This document shows, piece by piece, positions 23,001 through 35,000 of a stretch of 64,000 bases of DNA (the first letter of the stretch is position 1; each line of letters starts with the position of its first letter). A program made the position numbers and the translations under genes. The stretch spans positions 90,905 through 154,904 of the forward strand of contig JAEQBH010006863.1 in NCBI GenBank assembly GCA_016808115.1. Direction: 5' to 3'. Source of the DNA: Tetrastigma voinierianum. Its lineage: Eukaryota > Streptophyta > Magnoliopsida > Vitales > Vitaceae. The notes beneath the pieces were generated by a model that worked only from the letters and a program-made list of their open reading frames with translations, was not told where the DNA came from and ran no database searches.

Positions 23001-26000
23001 GTGTGTTCTACAACCATGTCAATTTTTTAATTTTTGTCATTTTTTCTGTAAAATAACCTTTTTCTTTGTTTGTTTCTTGATTGTTTCCATTAAATCTTTT
23101 TCCTTTGCTTTATCTGAAATCTTGTCCTTTTGTCATAGAATATGTTGTTGTAAGTGTGGCCGAGAGAGAAAAAAGTCCACTTGATTTATTTAAGGACAGA
23201 TACTGTAAAGAATTAAACTTTATTGTTTAAGAAAAGAGAAAACAAAATGGAGAAGACTTCCTCTTGTAGAAGACAATATTTGTTTTTGTGTTCCAAATAT
23301 TTATCTATGATAGGAAATAAAATTTTTTTATTCATTTATTGGATAATCAAACAAGAAAAATATCGTTAATTTAAAATGGAAGGATGCAACCTTGTTACAT
23401 TAGATTGATAGATGGAACACCTAGAAAAAAAAAATCGAGTGGATGCAACTAGGGGCTTTATGAGAAGAGGCATAATGCCTTGGTGGGGTTTACCAGAACT
23501 GTAGGGAAGCTATTGAAAAAGAAAAATAATCAAAGGGAAGAATTAGGTCTTTGAACTTCAAAAGTGATAAAGGACGAGGCAAGAAAGCCTTGGTATAGGT
23601 TTGGAAGAGTTAAGAAGAAAAGTAATTGGTAAGAGGCTTGAGAGGTGGTAAGCCACATATTGTCACCCATTGCTTCCTCTCTACTTGACACAAGTTTTAT
23701 GCAATACTTAGGAATAAGAGAAAAAGAAATTAAAGGCACCTCTATTTTCTTTTTTCCTCTTAAATAGGACATTCCTGTGTGATGTTGCCATGTTGGTATT
23801 GTGCACCTCTATTTAAAGATGTTAATGATGCTCGACAAAGGTTAATTTGATAAGCCCCCAATCCGTTTGACTTATGCTAGAGTGAGGGCTACATAAGAGG
23901 AGGGTCTTTTCGGGATTTCCCAACTTTTCTGTTAGGGAAGGTTGTTTTATCCCGGGTGTGTGAGGAGAAATCATGCTTATAATTTCCTGTTGTGAGCAAT
24001 GCTTTGTGGAGAGAATAGCCTCTCAAATGCTAGAAATCCAATTTTTCAATTAAGAAATATTCATTCTCTTCAATTTCTTTGATCGGAGTTTATGTTTTTA
24101 TCAATTTGGTATCAAAGCAAGAATGATGACAAAAAAAAAAAAATGTAGAAACCTGTGTAGTTACATGGATAGACTCCATGGAGGAGGTCGTCGACGCGTT
24201 GTAGGGGAAGATTAGGGGTCTAAGGGGGGAGATGGTGAGCCTGAAGGAGAGAGGAGAGCTTGCAACAAATCTTGAGGAAACAATTTGAGTTGTCGAAATT
24301 GGAATTGCCACTATTCATGGGAGAGAACCCTGATGGGTGTCTCCTTAGGGTAGAAAGATTCTTTAGGGGGGGAGGGGGGGAGATTGGAAGCCGTCGTCGT
24401 TGCCTTTGAAGGCGACGCACTTCTCTAGTACTAGTGGGAAAACAAGAGGAGGGCGATCCTCTCGTGGACTGAGCTTCAATGATTGTTGTTGAAATAGTTT
24501 TGCGCTATGAGGAAGGGGAGTCTGCATGAGCAGTGGATGGACTTGAGGTAAGAAGGTACCTTCATCGAATATCAGCGGCAATTCATCGCTCACGCGATGC
24601 GTTGGAGGAGGTGTCGAAAAGTCTGCTTGCTGAGCAAGTTTGTAAGTGGGCTTCGAGCCGACGTTTGTAGGGAGCTTTGGCTATTGAGGCCCATGGGCTT
24701 GGCCTAGGCCATGGAGTTGGCCCCTTTGGCCCACCCTTAAATAGGGCTAGGGCAATGGGATCTCCGGGAGGGTAGTTCCCATCGAGGCTAAGGAGTGCTG
24801 CCATAGTGGAGAGCCCTTCATCGCGAACAACATTCCTCCTAAGGGATTCACCAATGGAATCGAAGGTTGACGGACGTCGAGATCTAGCAGCGTTGTGAGC
24901 GGGCCCCATTATCGTTGTTATGAGTAGTTCTTGAGGCATTGTTGCAAACGAAGGAACTCTAGTGTATTATGGTGCATTTCATTTGAGGAGTCTAATTGAA
25001 GTGTTAAAAAATTTTTGCAACAGGGACAACAGGGTATGGGTCGCAGTTAGGGAATGGGGATAATATCTCCACCATAGGAATTTGCCAGGGGGTTAGGCTT
25101 CACTTGCAAGGAGTCGAAATCAATGAGGATTTTATCACCCTTAATCTGGGTAGCACTGATATTATTCTAGGCATTCAATGGCTTGAAACTCTCAAGGGGA
25201 CCTTTGTCAACTGGAAAACACAGGTATTGAAGTTCAGATTGCACAGTACTGTCTCTCTATGTGGGGATCCTACCCAGGGTAAGACCTTGATTTCAAAGCT
25301 ATGTTGTGTACGATTAAACACGAGGGAGGCATATGTTGAGCTGAGCCATCTATATGCCAATCCCCTGCTGACTAGAAACAAGGGAGTTCTAATAAGCATT
25401 TGAAGAACTGTAGGGGTGTTGGACTGATTTCACTAACTTTTTCAAGTGCCGACAGAATTACCTCCAGTTTGAGGACATGAACATGTGAATGTACCGCGGA
25501 AGGGGACTGAGCTAGTAAGTGTTTGACCGTATAGATATCCTCAATTTCAGAACAATGAGATTGAGAGACTGATTAAGGAGATGCTGGAGGTTGAACTTAT
25601 TCGCCTAAGTGTTAGCCCCTATTCCAGTCCAGTGCATGGGAGCTGGCGATTTTGCGTGGATTATCGAGCTCTCAACAAGGAAACTATACCCAACTGTTTC
25701 CCAATTCCAGTGATTGAGGAGCTGTTGGATGAATTACATGGGGCTAGTCTTTTCAAAGTTGGACTTAAAATCAGGTTACCATCAGATACGCATCAAGGTT
25801 GGGGATGAGCACAAGACTGCTTTTCGCATTCATGAAGGACACTATGAATTCATGGTTATGCTGTTTGAGTTGTTTAATGCGCCTTCTACTTTTTAGTCCC
25901 TAATGAATGAGGTGTTCATACCACATCTACAGAAGTTTGTTCTAATCCTCTTTGACGATATCCTAATATATAGTTTAGACCTGACAACCCATGTGGCACA

Positions 26001-29000
26001 CTTGGAATTGGTTTTTCACTTACTACATTAGCACAAGTTGTATATTAACAAGAAGAAATGTGACTTTGGCAAGTCTCAGCTGACTAATCGGGGCATATAC
26101 TTTAAAAAGGGGGTGATCGTGCATGAGTGGCCACGCCCAAGTACAATTACAGAACCAAGGGGGTTCCTCAGGTCTACGAGAGATATTATAGGAAGTTTGT
26201 GCATGGATATGGGCAGATTGTTGGCCCTCTTAAAGAACTTAAGAAGGACTATTTTGGGTGGAATGAGAGGGTTGAGAAGACACTTTAGCAACTAAAAGAA
26301 GCCATGACTAGGGTGCTAGTGTTAGCCATGCCTGATTTTTCCAAGCCGTTTGTAATTAAAGCAGATGCCTCAAAATTTGCTGTAGGGGCTGTGCTTATGC
26401 AAGAGGACCGACCAGTGGCTTACCATAGCCAGATGTTGGCCACGAGCTCACCAAAAAATCAGTTTATGGAAAGGAGCTAATGGAAATAGTCCTGGCTGTG
26501 TTAAAATGGAGGCCTTATCTTCTGGGGAGATGTTTCATCATCTAGAATAATCAGAGGAGTCTAAAATTCTGGCTTTTGAAGCAATGTGTCATTGGGTCCT
26601 GAATACCAAGGTTGGGTGTGTAAACTACTGGGATCTCGATTCGCATCTAGTACAAGCCAGGACATTTAAATCGAGCAACAGATGCTCTTTCATGAAGGTT
26701 AACTGAGGTTGAATCTGCTTCCTTGGTGACTCCTCAATTGAGGGATTGGGATATACTGAAGGCTGAATTGGGTACAAATGACTTTTTGAAGCAAGTTCAG
26801 CTAGAGTTAACCCAAGGGATAGTGGTGCATACTGGGGTTCAAGCTACGAGATGGGTTATTGTTTTATTAGAGTCGGTTATGATACCTTTGTTCTTCTTCC
26901 TTATTCCTATGATTCTCAAGAATTCACTCCTCCCTATTGCGCTTGGTCTAGGGACAGACATACCAAATTTAGTTCTGCAGCCTTGAGTTGTATTAGTGTA
27001 GTCAGATGTGTAACCAAATATGTGGCAGAATGCATATTCGCTAGCGCACAAGGTTAACCATGACACCAATCGACCTACTCAACCCATTGCACTCCCCTTC
27101 AAGTTTGGGACGAAATCTACATGGACTTCATTTAGGGGCTGCCAAAAGTGGATAGTAACTCCACTATTCTTATGGTGGTTGACTTTTTGAGCAAATATGC
27201 AATATTTTTCATTTCATGAGCTTGAAGCAATCTCTTACTCTGCTCAACCCAGTTGTTGCGGCTACATGGTATTCCCGGCAACCTCCATAATGCAAACTGG
27301 ACCTGTTTGAGCAATTTTGGAAGGAAATCTTTGGCCAGCCACTACCCTTAAACGAGCAGATTAAACTATCACTCATGCGACGGGATGGACAGCGAAGTTG
27401 TCAATCGCTTCCTTAGAGGCTTATTTTGCGTTGTTTCTTCTTTTGAAAAGTAGCCCCGTCAATGGCCTAGGTGGTTATCATAGGTTAGGACTAGAATTTA
27501 ACACTCCCCTTACCATTCCATGCCGGAGTGTTCTCCCTTTCCAAGGCTCTTTTATGGCTGCAATCCCTCCCTTTGTGAGCTGTGGCCGACGCCACTAGCG
27601 TGGTCTCTTCTGTAGCACAGCAATTACTGAGCGTGGTGCTGTGTTGATGATTTATGGATATGACCTGCTAAAGCTAGCAAAGAATGAAAAAAAAAGCTGA
27701 TACCAAAAGGAGAGAAGATGAGTTCTCGGTGGTGGTCAAGGTTTTTGAAAACTTAGGTCTTATAAGTAGAACCCTGATGCCCAAACCAGAAGTTGGCTGC
27801 ACGGTTTTATGGCCCTACATTGTCCTTCAGCGTGTTAGGAAAGCTTATGGTATACAAGCTGGAACTTCCTTCTTATGCAGCCATACAATCTTCGGTCTTT
27901 CATTATTTCCCAATTCAAGACGTGCCCAAGGTACCTCTCACTCATCTACATTGCTGCCCCCTCAGCTCTCAGAAGACTTGGAGCTCGTTGTCGAACCAGA
28001 ATCCCTGCAAGATGTTCGGCAACAACAAGGCACACTTGGGAAACTAGAAGCTCTCATGCAATGAAGAATCTGCCCCTTTTTGAGGCCACCTGGGAAGATT
28101 TTGCCATGCTAAACTCTCAATGCTTTTCACCTTGAGATGTATGCAAAAGTAAAGTGGTGGCTGGATAAGCCTCCAACTGCTCTCACCTTATGTTAGAGTG
28201 AGGGTCTTTTCGGGATTTTCTCCTACTTTTTGTTGGGGAAGGTTGTTCATTTAGGCTAGGTGCGTGGGGAAAATCATGCTTTGTACTTCCCAAGCCAGGA
28301 GCTAATGCTGTGGAGAGATCAGCCTCTCGAATGCTAGAAATCCAATTTTTCAATAAAGAAACCTGGCTTCGCTTCAATTTCTTCTCGATCAAAGTTTATG
28401 TTCTTATCAGTTAATCATCATAATAATTTATAGAGAACTAGAAAGAGAGATTTAAGTAGATATAGTGAGAATTAGGGTGGAGATGGCTAGTGTAAACCCC
28501 TTCATTTTGTCCTCTTAATACATTTTATCTATTACTGTCTTCCTTCATCTTATGATCCTTCATAAGCCATCACTTAAAAATTCATTAAATGCCATGTTTT
28601 TAGGCCTAATGGGTTTGCTATTGAACAAAACACTGTGTAGAAGTGCATTCCAAATTAAGTCCTCAAAACCTATGACATCAAATAAATTAAGATCATGATT
28701 ATAAAAATTTAAAATGCCGACACTACCCTCTCCCACTACACGCCCAATTCACTCCCACCAACCCACCCATCTAGCTCTTTCCCCTAACACCACACCCACA
28801 TGCATGATGCACTCTAGCCTCATTTTTTTCTTTTCCTTTTTGGTTTAATTTGCAATCACCTTCAGGTTTCTTTTTGTACTTTTGTCATATAAACGTCAAT
28901 AACCCTTCATTTTTCATCTTTTAAATAAATTAAATTTTTTTAATTTTCAATTTTATTAGATTTTTTTTTTTACTATTTTAAAAATATACTTAACTAAAAC

Positions 29001-32000
29001 TTTTACTTTATAATTCTTTTATTTATTCATTTATTTTATTTTCTTTTACTAGATTTTTATTGTTTTTGTAATAAATGTAGTAAAGTAAATTAATTTTTAA
29101 TACATAAAATAATTTCTTAAAATTTTATTTATTTATTTATTTTTGCCCATCATGCAAATATGGTCAGCATCAATGTTTAAAAGGTAAGGACATAGGAGGG
29201 ATCCCGTATTGAGTCATAAGAGGGCATGTATTTTTACTACATTGTACCTAAAGTGTTTAGATTTAAATTTTTTGTTTTAATATTTTTAAATTTTAATTTA
29301 ATTAATTTTACTACATAATTTCTAAATTTGAAAACCTACTTAATAAAAATGCCATTATTTTCAAATTTACATTTATTCAATATTACTACTTTTTAATTAT
29401 ATATTTTTTGAATGATACTTTAATATGTATTTTATTTTTGGTGTGATTAAGGAATTAAAATAAATTGGATTTCAATATATAAATATATTCACTTATAACA
29501 ATTACGTTAGCAACAGAGAACAATATTAACATTAATAAATGTCTATTATATAAAAATATTATATTTCATTTCCTATTTATAATAAATTTTAGTTATAATG
29601 TTCGTACTATGATCTATTTTTTAAATATTTTTACACTCAAATTTTATAAAACTAAAGTTTTAAGAAATATATAAAAGCTTGAAAGTTTAATAGGACTAAG
29701 CAACCTAACCAAGAGGGGGGGTAAATTGGTTTTCAAAAACTTTTTGCACAAATGCAATAATAACATTGAATTAAAGAGACAAGGATAGAGAAAGCAAAAC
29801 TCGAATTTATAGTGGTTCGGCATAACCTTGCCTACGTCCACTTCTCCTTAACCTTCAACCGGTGAGGGTTCCACTAGTGGCAAGCTCCAACCTAAGCTTA
29901 TTTCTTTATACTTGGATTATGGCTCCAATGAACACCTCTTTAAGCTATACACACTCAAAGTTCCAAGCTCCAACTCGAGCTTGATCATACTCGATTTTCG
30001 TTCCAATGGGCTTTTCACACCTCAAGCTATACACAATTCTGAAGCTTTCTACTTAAGCATCAATGAAACACTTTCTCAAGCTTCAAGATATTTCAAATAC
30101 AACTCAAGCTTTATGAATGACAAAGATGCACTTGGCTAATATGCACATGTAACGAATGCACTCACAATCTTAGTTTGAAAATTAATTCATAAGAGAAATG
30201 ATGCTCGAGAGGATATATATTAAGTCCATATGCAACAAAAGTGGACCCTCACTCTATTTATAGAGTAGGAACTTATCATTTGCCAACCGCCACCGATATC
30301 AGACACTCAGCCGCCAACCAAGGTATCACGTAAATGTTATTGTTTTGTAATCGTTGGAATTCGACCGTTGGACCAACCAGTCAACTGTTTCACACAACTG
30401 GTCGACCGTTTCATCCGGTTGACATCAATCGATCGACTGGTACTGTTCACAAGACCGGTTATTGTTCACACCTCGACTGGTTACCTCTTTAAATGTTCAA
30501 ATTCATGTTTTGTTTGATTTAAAACACTTGTAAACCTTAGATAAACATTGAAGCTCTTTTTAGGATTATTAAGCCTAAGGTTTTATGCTTAAACTCATGT
30601 TTTCAAAATATATGCAATTTAGGATTTGAAAACCAAGTTTGTGAGCGATAATATAAATGATGAGATATCCCCTAAAGTGCACCAATGCATTCATTTTACA
30701 TGTATTCTTAAGCTATCAAAATCTTACTTTGATGTTTGAGCTGTAATCTTGGCTTACTGTCTTCGTTCTCGACTGAGCTTAACTTCACTTCCAAGAGCTT
30801 CGATCAACTACATCGTTGTCATCTTTAGCTTGTATTATTCTCATTTGATGCTTGATCAACTTCAACCTATCACTCAACTCATATTTAACCATTAGTAACC
30901 AATAACCTTGATTTGTTATCATCAAAACCTCAACTAGAGGTACCTTTGCCAATCTCCCCGATGATTTACAACCTTAGTTATCTAGGAGGTAATTCCCCCT
31001 TAAACCAATGGTCTAAAATAATTATGATAATATAAATTTTAACCAATTCAAATCATTGATGCAATTTACATTTAACCCCTTGATACATATCATGTTCTTT
31101 AGCACATAACCTGTAGATGTATATTTTTCTCCCCTTGCAAACATCAAAAGGAGCATGGGTTTAGACATAAAGATATCTCCCCCTTTAAAAGTGCATTTAA
31201 GTAAGGGTTAAGAGTTTAAGGAGTTAGAAATTAAGCACAATCATTTTTCAAGCAATATTTGACATTTAAGTCATTCAACCAATTTTTCACAAAGAGATGA
31301 CTCCTAATTGTGCTTGCTCTCTAAGTTAATGATATCAAGTCCCTATATTTAGTTTGATCAAAGGGCTTACCTTTCTCATCCATGTCAAGCTTGATGGATG
31401 AGCCCTCATTTTTAACTTCTTTGATCCCTATAAGAGAAAATTACGAAGCTTTGGGAACCCAAATCTTTTTGGGTCCTTGGTGATTAGTGACCATTGATTT
31501 TTCAACCCAAACCTTCTTTGACTTAGAGGTTGAGACCTTTTGGGATCCATTTCTAAGAGGACAAGTACTACTAATGTGTCCTCCTCTACCACATAAATTG
31601 CAAATGGTTGATGGACTTTCACTTGTGGATTATTTAACAGTAGTTTTTGAAATATTTTTCATTATTTGAAGTTTTGTATCCTAGTCTCTTTTCCCCCCAA
31701 AAACACATTTTTTGGCTAGCTAGGATCATTTCAAAAGCCTTTGTCCACATGAGAATTTTAAGTGGTAAGAACCAAATCCATTCATTCTTTTGAATAGTTC
31801 TCATTTACCTTTTCTGCTATAGAAAATTTGAGGTTTCAACTTTTGAAAATTTTCTTTATTTCATCAAGTCCTTGGCTCAAAACTTTCTTCTTAAGTGAGG
31901 TGTTGTTTCTATCAAACTTGCAGTGTAGGGCTATACACCATCATATTCAAAACTAATATCATCATCAGAATCGAATCAGAATTAGAATTTACCTTATCTT

Positions 32001-35000
32001 GATCTTCAAAAGCCATGAAGCACATGTTGGCAAATTCATTCTCGCTTTCATTATCGGATGAGTCTTCACTTTGACTCCATGTTGCCATCATAGCTCTTCT
32101 CTTTTCTCTCTTGGCTTTGTAGAAAGGACAATCATATTTGATATGACTAGGTTTCTTCCACTTGTAGCAAGTTACTTCTTTAACCCCTTCTCTTTTCTCT
32201 TTTTCTTCTTTTGAAGGACCTTTCTTCTTGTAGTTGCTTCTTTTATTGTAGGTCCTTCCACCAAATTTATCCTTCATTATTAGCTTTTGTATTTTCTTTG
32301 AGATGTCGGCAATATCTTCTTCCATGTTATTGAACTTTGCTTCCTCAACGATCTTTACTTCTCGAGCTTTGAGCAATGCTTCGCTTTCCTCTCGTATTTC
32401 TTTTCGCCTTGTGATTTTCATTTCATGTGCCATCAAGGAACCCAGAAGTTCTCAAGAGGTAGCTCTTTCAAATTCTTTGCTTCCGTTTTGGAATTCCATT
32501 TGGGAGGTAGGCATCTTAGAATTTTAGATACTTTGTCTTCTTCACTTACCCTTTTTCCTAAGCCTTCGAGACCATTTACAAATATCTCAGAAACCTAGTA
32601 AACATCTCAACAATAGATTCATGAGGTTTCATTCTTTGAACATTTCATAGTCATTTTCAAGAATTCAAACTTTTGAATCTTTTACTTCATTGTCTCTTCA
32701 GCTGCACTTTAGCATCCTCCAAATCTCTCACTTTTTACATCGACCGTATTCTATTATACTCATTTCTATCCATACACGACAAGAATATAAATAGCTCTAG
32801 AATTTAATTGAAATTTTCTATTTTCTTCTTCACTATATTCGTCAAGGGTTTTCTTTATTTTACCTCCATCAACTTCTTTGTAGGAAAGGTGTAACCAAAT
32901 AAGCTTGTTTTCCATATTTCCAAATCAAGAGATTCTAAAAACCAAGTCATTTTGTTTTTCCAAAAATGATAATCGGACCCGGCAAAGAAAGGTGGTTTAT
33001 TTATGGGAAAACTTTCGGCTTGAAAAAGACTTGTGCTAGTTTTGGTGCTAGTACTAGTGCTGGGGCCATTTTCCTTTTGTGACGATTAAATCTTAAAAAA
33101 TAAGAGGCCTTGCTCCGATACCAATTGAAAGTTTAATATGACTACAACCTAATCCAATATAGGGGGTGAATTGGTTTTCAAAATCCGCATTTAACTGAGT
33201 TAATAAATCTTAATTTAAATGCAATAATAACATTAAATTAAAGATATAAGGATAGAAAGGAGGGCATATTTGTCTCATCAAAATATATGTCCTTGGGCTT
33301 AATTTGGATGATTTAGTGGATTCTTTATGAAATAGAAGGGTCCATCTACCCCTAAATCATAATTCCCCCAAATCCATTTTTGAGCCTTCATTATGTTTTT
33401 TTTGATAAATAAAAGAGATTGTATTAGGAAGGCGCTAAAATAGTGGCTTAGAAGTTACAAAAAGAAAGGTAAACCTTCCCCCCAAATAATAATAACCAGT
33501 CAAGCCATACAAAAAGCAGCCCTACTCATTTTCAACCTACCCAATCAATAAACCCAACTATATTTGAAGGGCCATCCTGTATAAATTTTTTAGCTTCTAT
33601 CCAAAGGAGAAAAAGAGAGGTTTTCTCCCTTTGTAAAGAAAAAACTCATCATTGAAAACAATCCTATTCCTAGCCTTCCAAACTGTCCAAAACAAGCAAA
33701 AAGGTACACCACGCCACACCTTTCTTTTCAGCTTCATGGAGACACCCTTCAACAACTCAAGAGGGTATCCCCGATAGTCTTTGTTTTTACCCACACAACC
33801 CTAAAAATAGAGAACAATAGCTCCCATAACACCCTCGTCTTTACATAATGAAACAAGAGATACTCCACATTCTCCTCGCCCTCAAAACAAAGGTAGCATT
33901 TATTCGCAGCAAAAGAAACAACCTCAAGCCGGCTCATTAGTTAATATCTTTCCGTATGGCCTCCCAAGCAAAAAAGCAAATCTTTGGTTATACACAAGAC
34001 TTCCAAACCAAATCTCAAGGGAATGACTCAGGGAATCTAGGCCTTAAAGCCTTATACAAAGACTTAACCGAGAAAACACCGTCTCTAGTCTCTTTCCAAA
34101 TCAACTCGTCTTCCATCACATCAATCACTGTTGCCTTACCAATAAGAGAATGAAATCTTTCCACTTCCCAAACATTAAGGAGTCTAGTGAAAAGGGGGTT
34201 CCACCCTTCGCCATGCTCAGGCCCACACAACAGCTCACTCACCCAAACATCTTTCGACCGCCATAGAAAACACTAGGGAAGCTGAATCGCACAAAGGCTC
34301 TTGCCCACACCACGTGTCCTTCCAAAATCTCACTCTTTGTCCATTTCCTACCACAAAAGATACCTTATCATTGACTAGAGGGCACCATCTCCTAATTGCC
34401 TTCCACACCCTCACACCATAACTTTCTCTCACTTTGCCCGAACACCCCCACCTGTTGCTCCCCATACTTTGCTCTTATTATATCATTCCATAATGCCCCC
34501 CTTTATGTCGGAAAGCGCCACAACCACTTGGAAAGTAACGCCTTATTCAAGCAACCCAAATCCTTCACTCTCAACTCTCCATCCTGCTTGTTTAAACACA
34601 CTGTTGCCTAATACACTAGGTTGGGTTTTTTCTCCGAACAACCCCCTCCCCACAAGAAATTTCTCTTAATCTACTCTAATCTTTACCGTTGTTTGGTAAA
34701 GATCTATGCAGGTCTCTATGCAGGTCTTGTATTGAGTTGTAAAATTGAACGGTAAAGACATTAATACAAGAGGCCCACAAAGAGGAACAACGGTAAATTA
34801 AGTCCCATAATGTCTCTTCCAAACTCTCTTCATTCTAAAAAAATCCTTGTATTTTTTTCTTGCCAAACCATCACACCACAACGAGACAAGCAATTGCCAT
34901 AGAGTATTGCCTTTGATTGAATTTCCCAAAGGACCCAAACCTCTAAAAGCAATGATAAACATATCTACAACCCTCCTTGGAGGAACCCACTCTAAACTTG

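Larger units (their letters stand above)
23841..28415 (+). mobile_element. Full-length but inactive Reina-like chromovirus in LCB1 intron 2
   Basis: All structural parts are present: two LTRs of about 250 bp (23847-24103 and 28162-28409) ending in TGATAA...TTATCA, a Met-tRNA-type primer binding site three bases after the left LTR, gag and pol relics on the same strand, and a GTTAAT flank on both sides (23841-23846, 28410-28415). Length is about 4.56 kb. The domain order RT, RNase H, integrase, chromodomain defines a chromovirus of the Ty3 superfamily; the RT wording is closest to Reina. The LTRs differ at many sites, so the insertion is old. It has the same orientation as LCB1. Confidence 0.88.
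29680..33265 (-). mobile_element. Deleted SIRE/Maximus-type copia element in LCB1 intron 2
   Basis: Minus-strand order: a 5' LTR stub (33265-33126), a Met-tRNA primer binding site (33123-33111), gag with a second zinc knuckle (about 32440-31437), a few codons from the far end of reverse transcriptase (about 31430-31330), then a long 3' LTR (30924-29680). The LTR ends match each other (TGAAAGTTTAATA.GACTA on the + strand at 29680 and 33126). Protease, integrase and most of RT are missing. Most of the 5' LTR is also lost, so no target duplication can be tested. It lies antisense to LCB1. Confidence 0.85.

Noticed and set aside
24583..24939. 118-codon minus-strand frame
   Set aside because: It is antisense to the readable gag of the chromovirus on the + strand.
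23841..33265. Endogenous plant pararetrovirus
   Set aside because: No movement-protein or virus-type coat protein signature was seen. LTRs, primer sites, integrase and chromodomain identify ordinary LTR retrotransposons.
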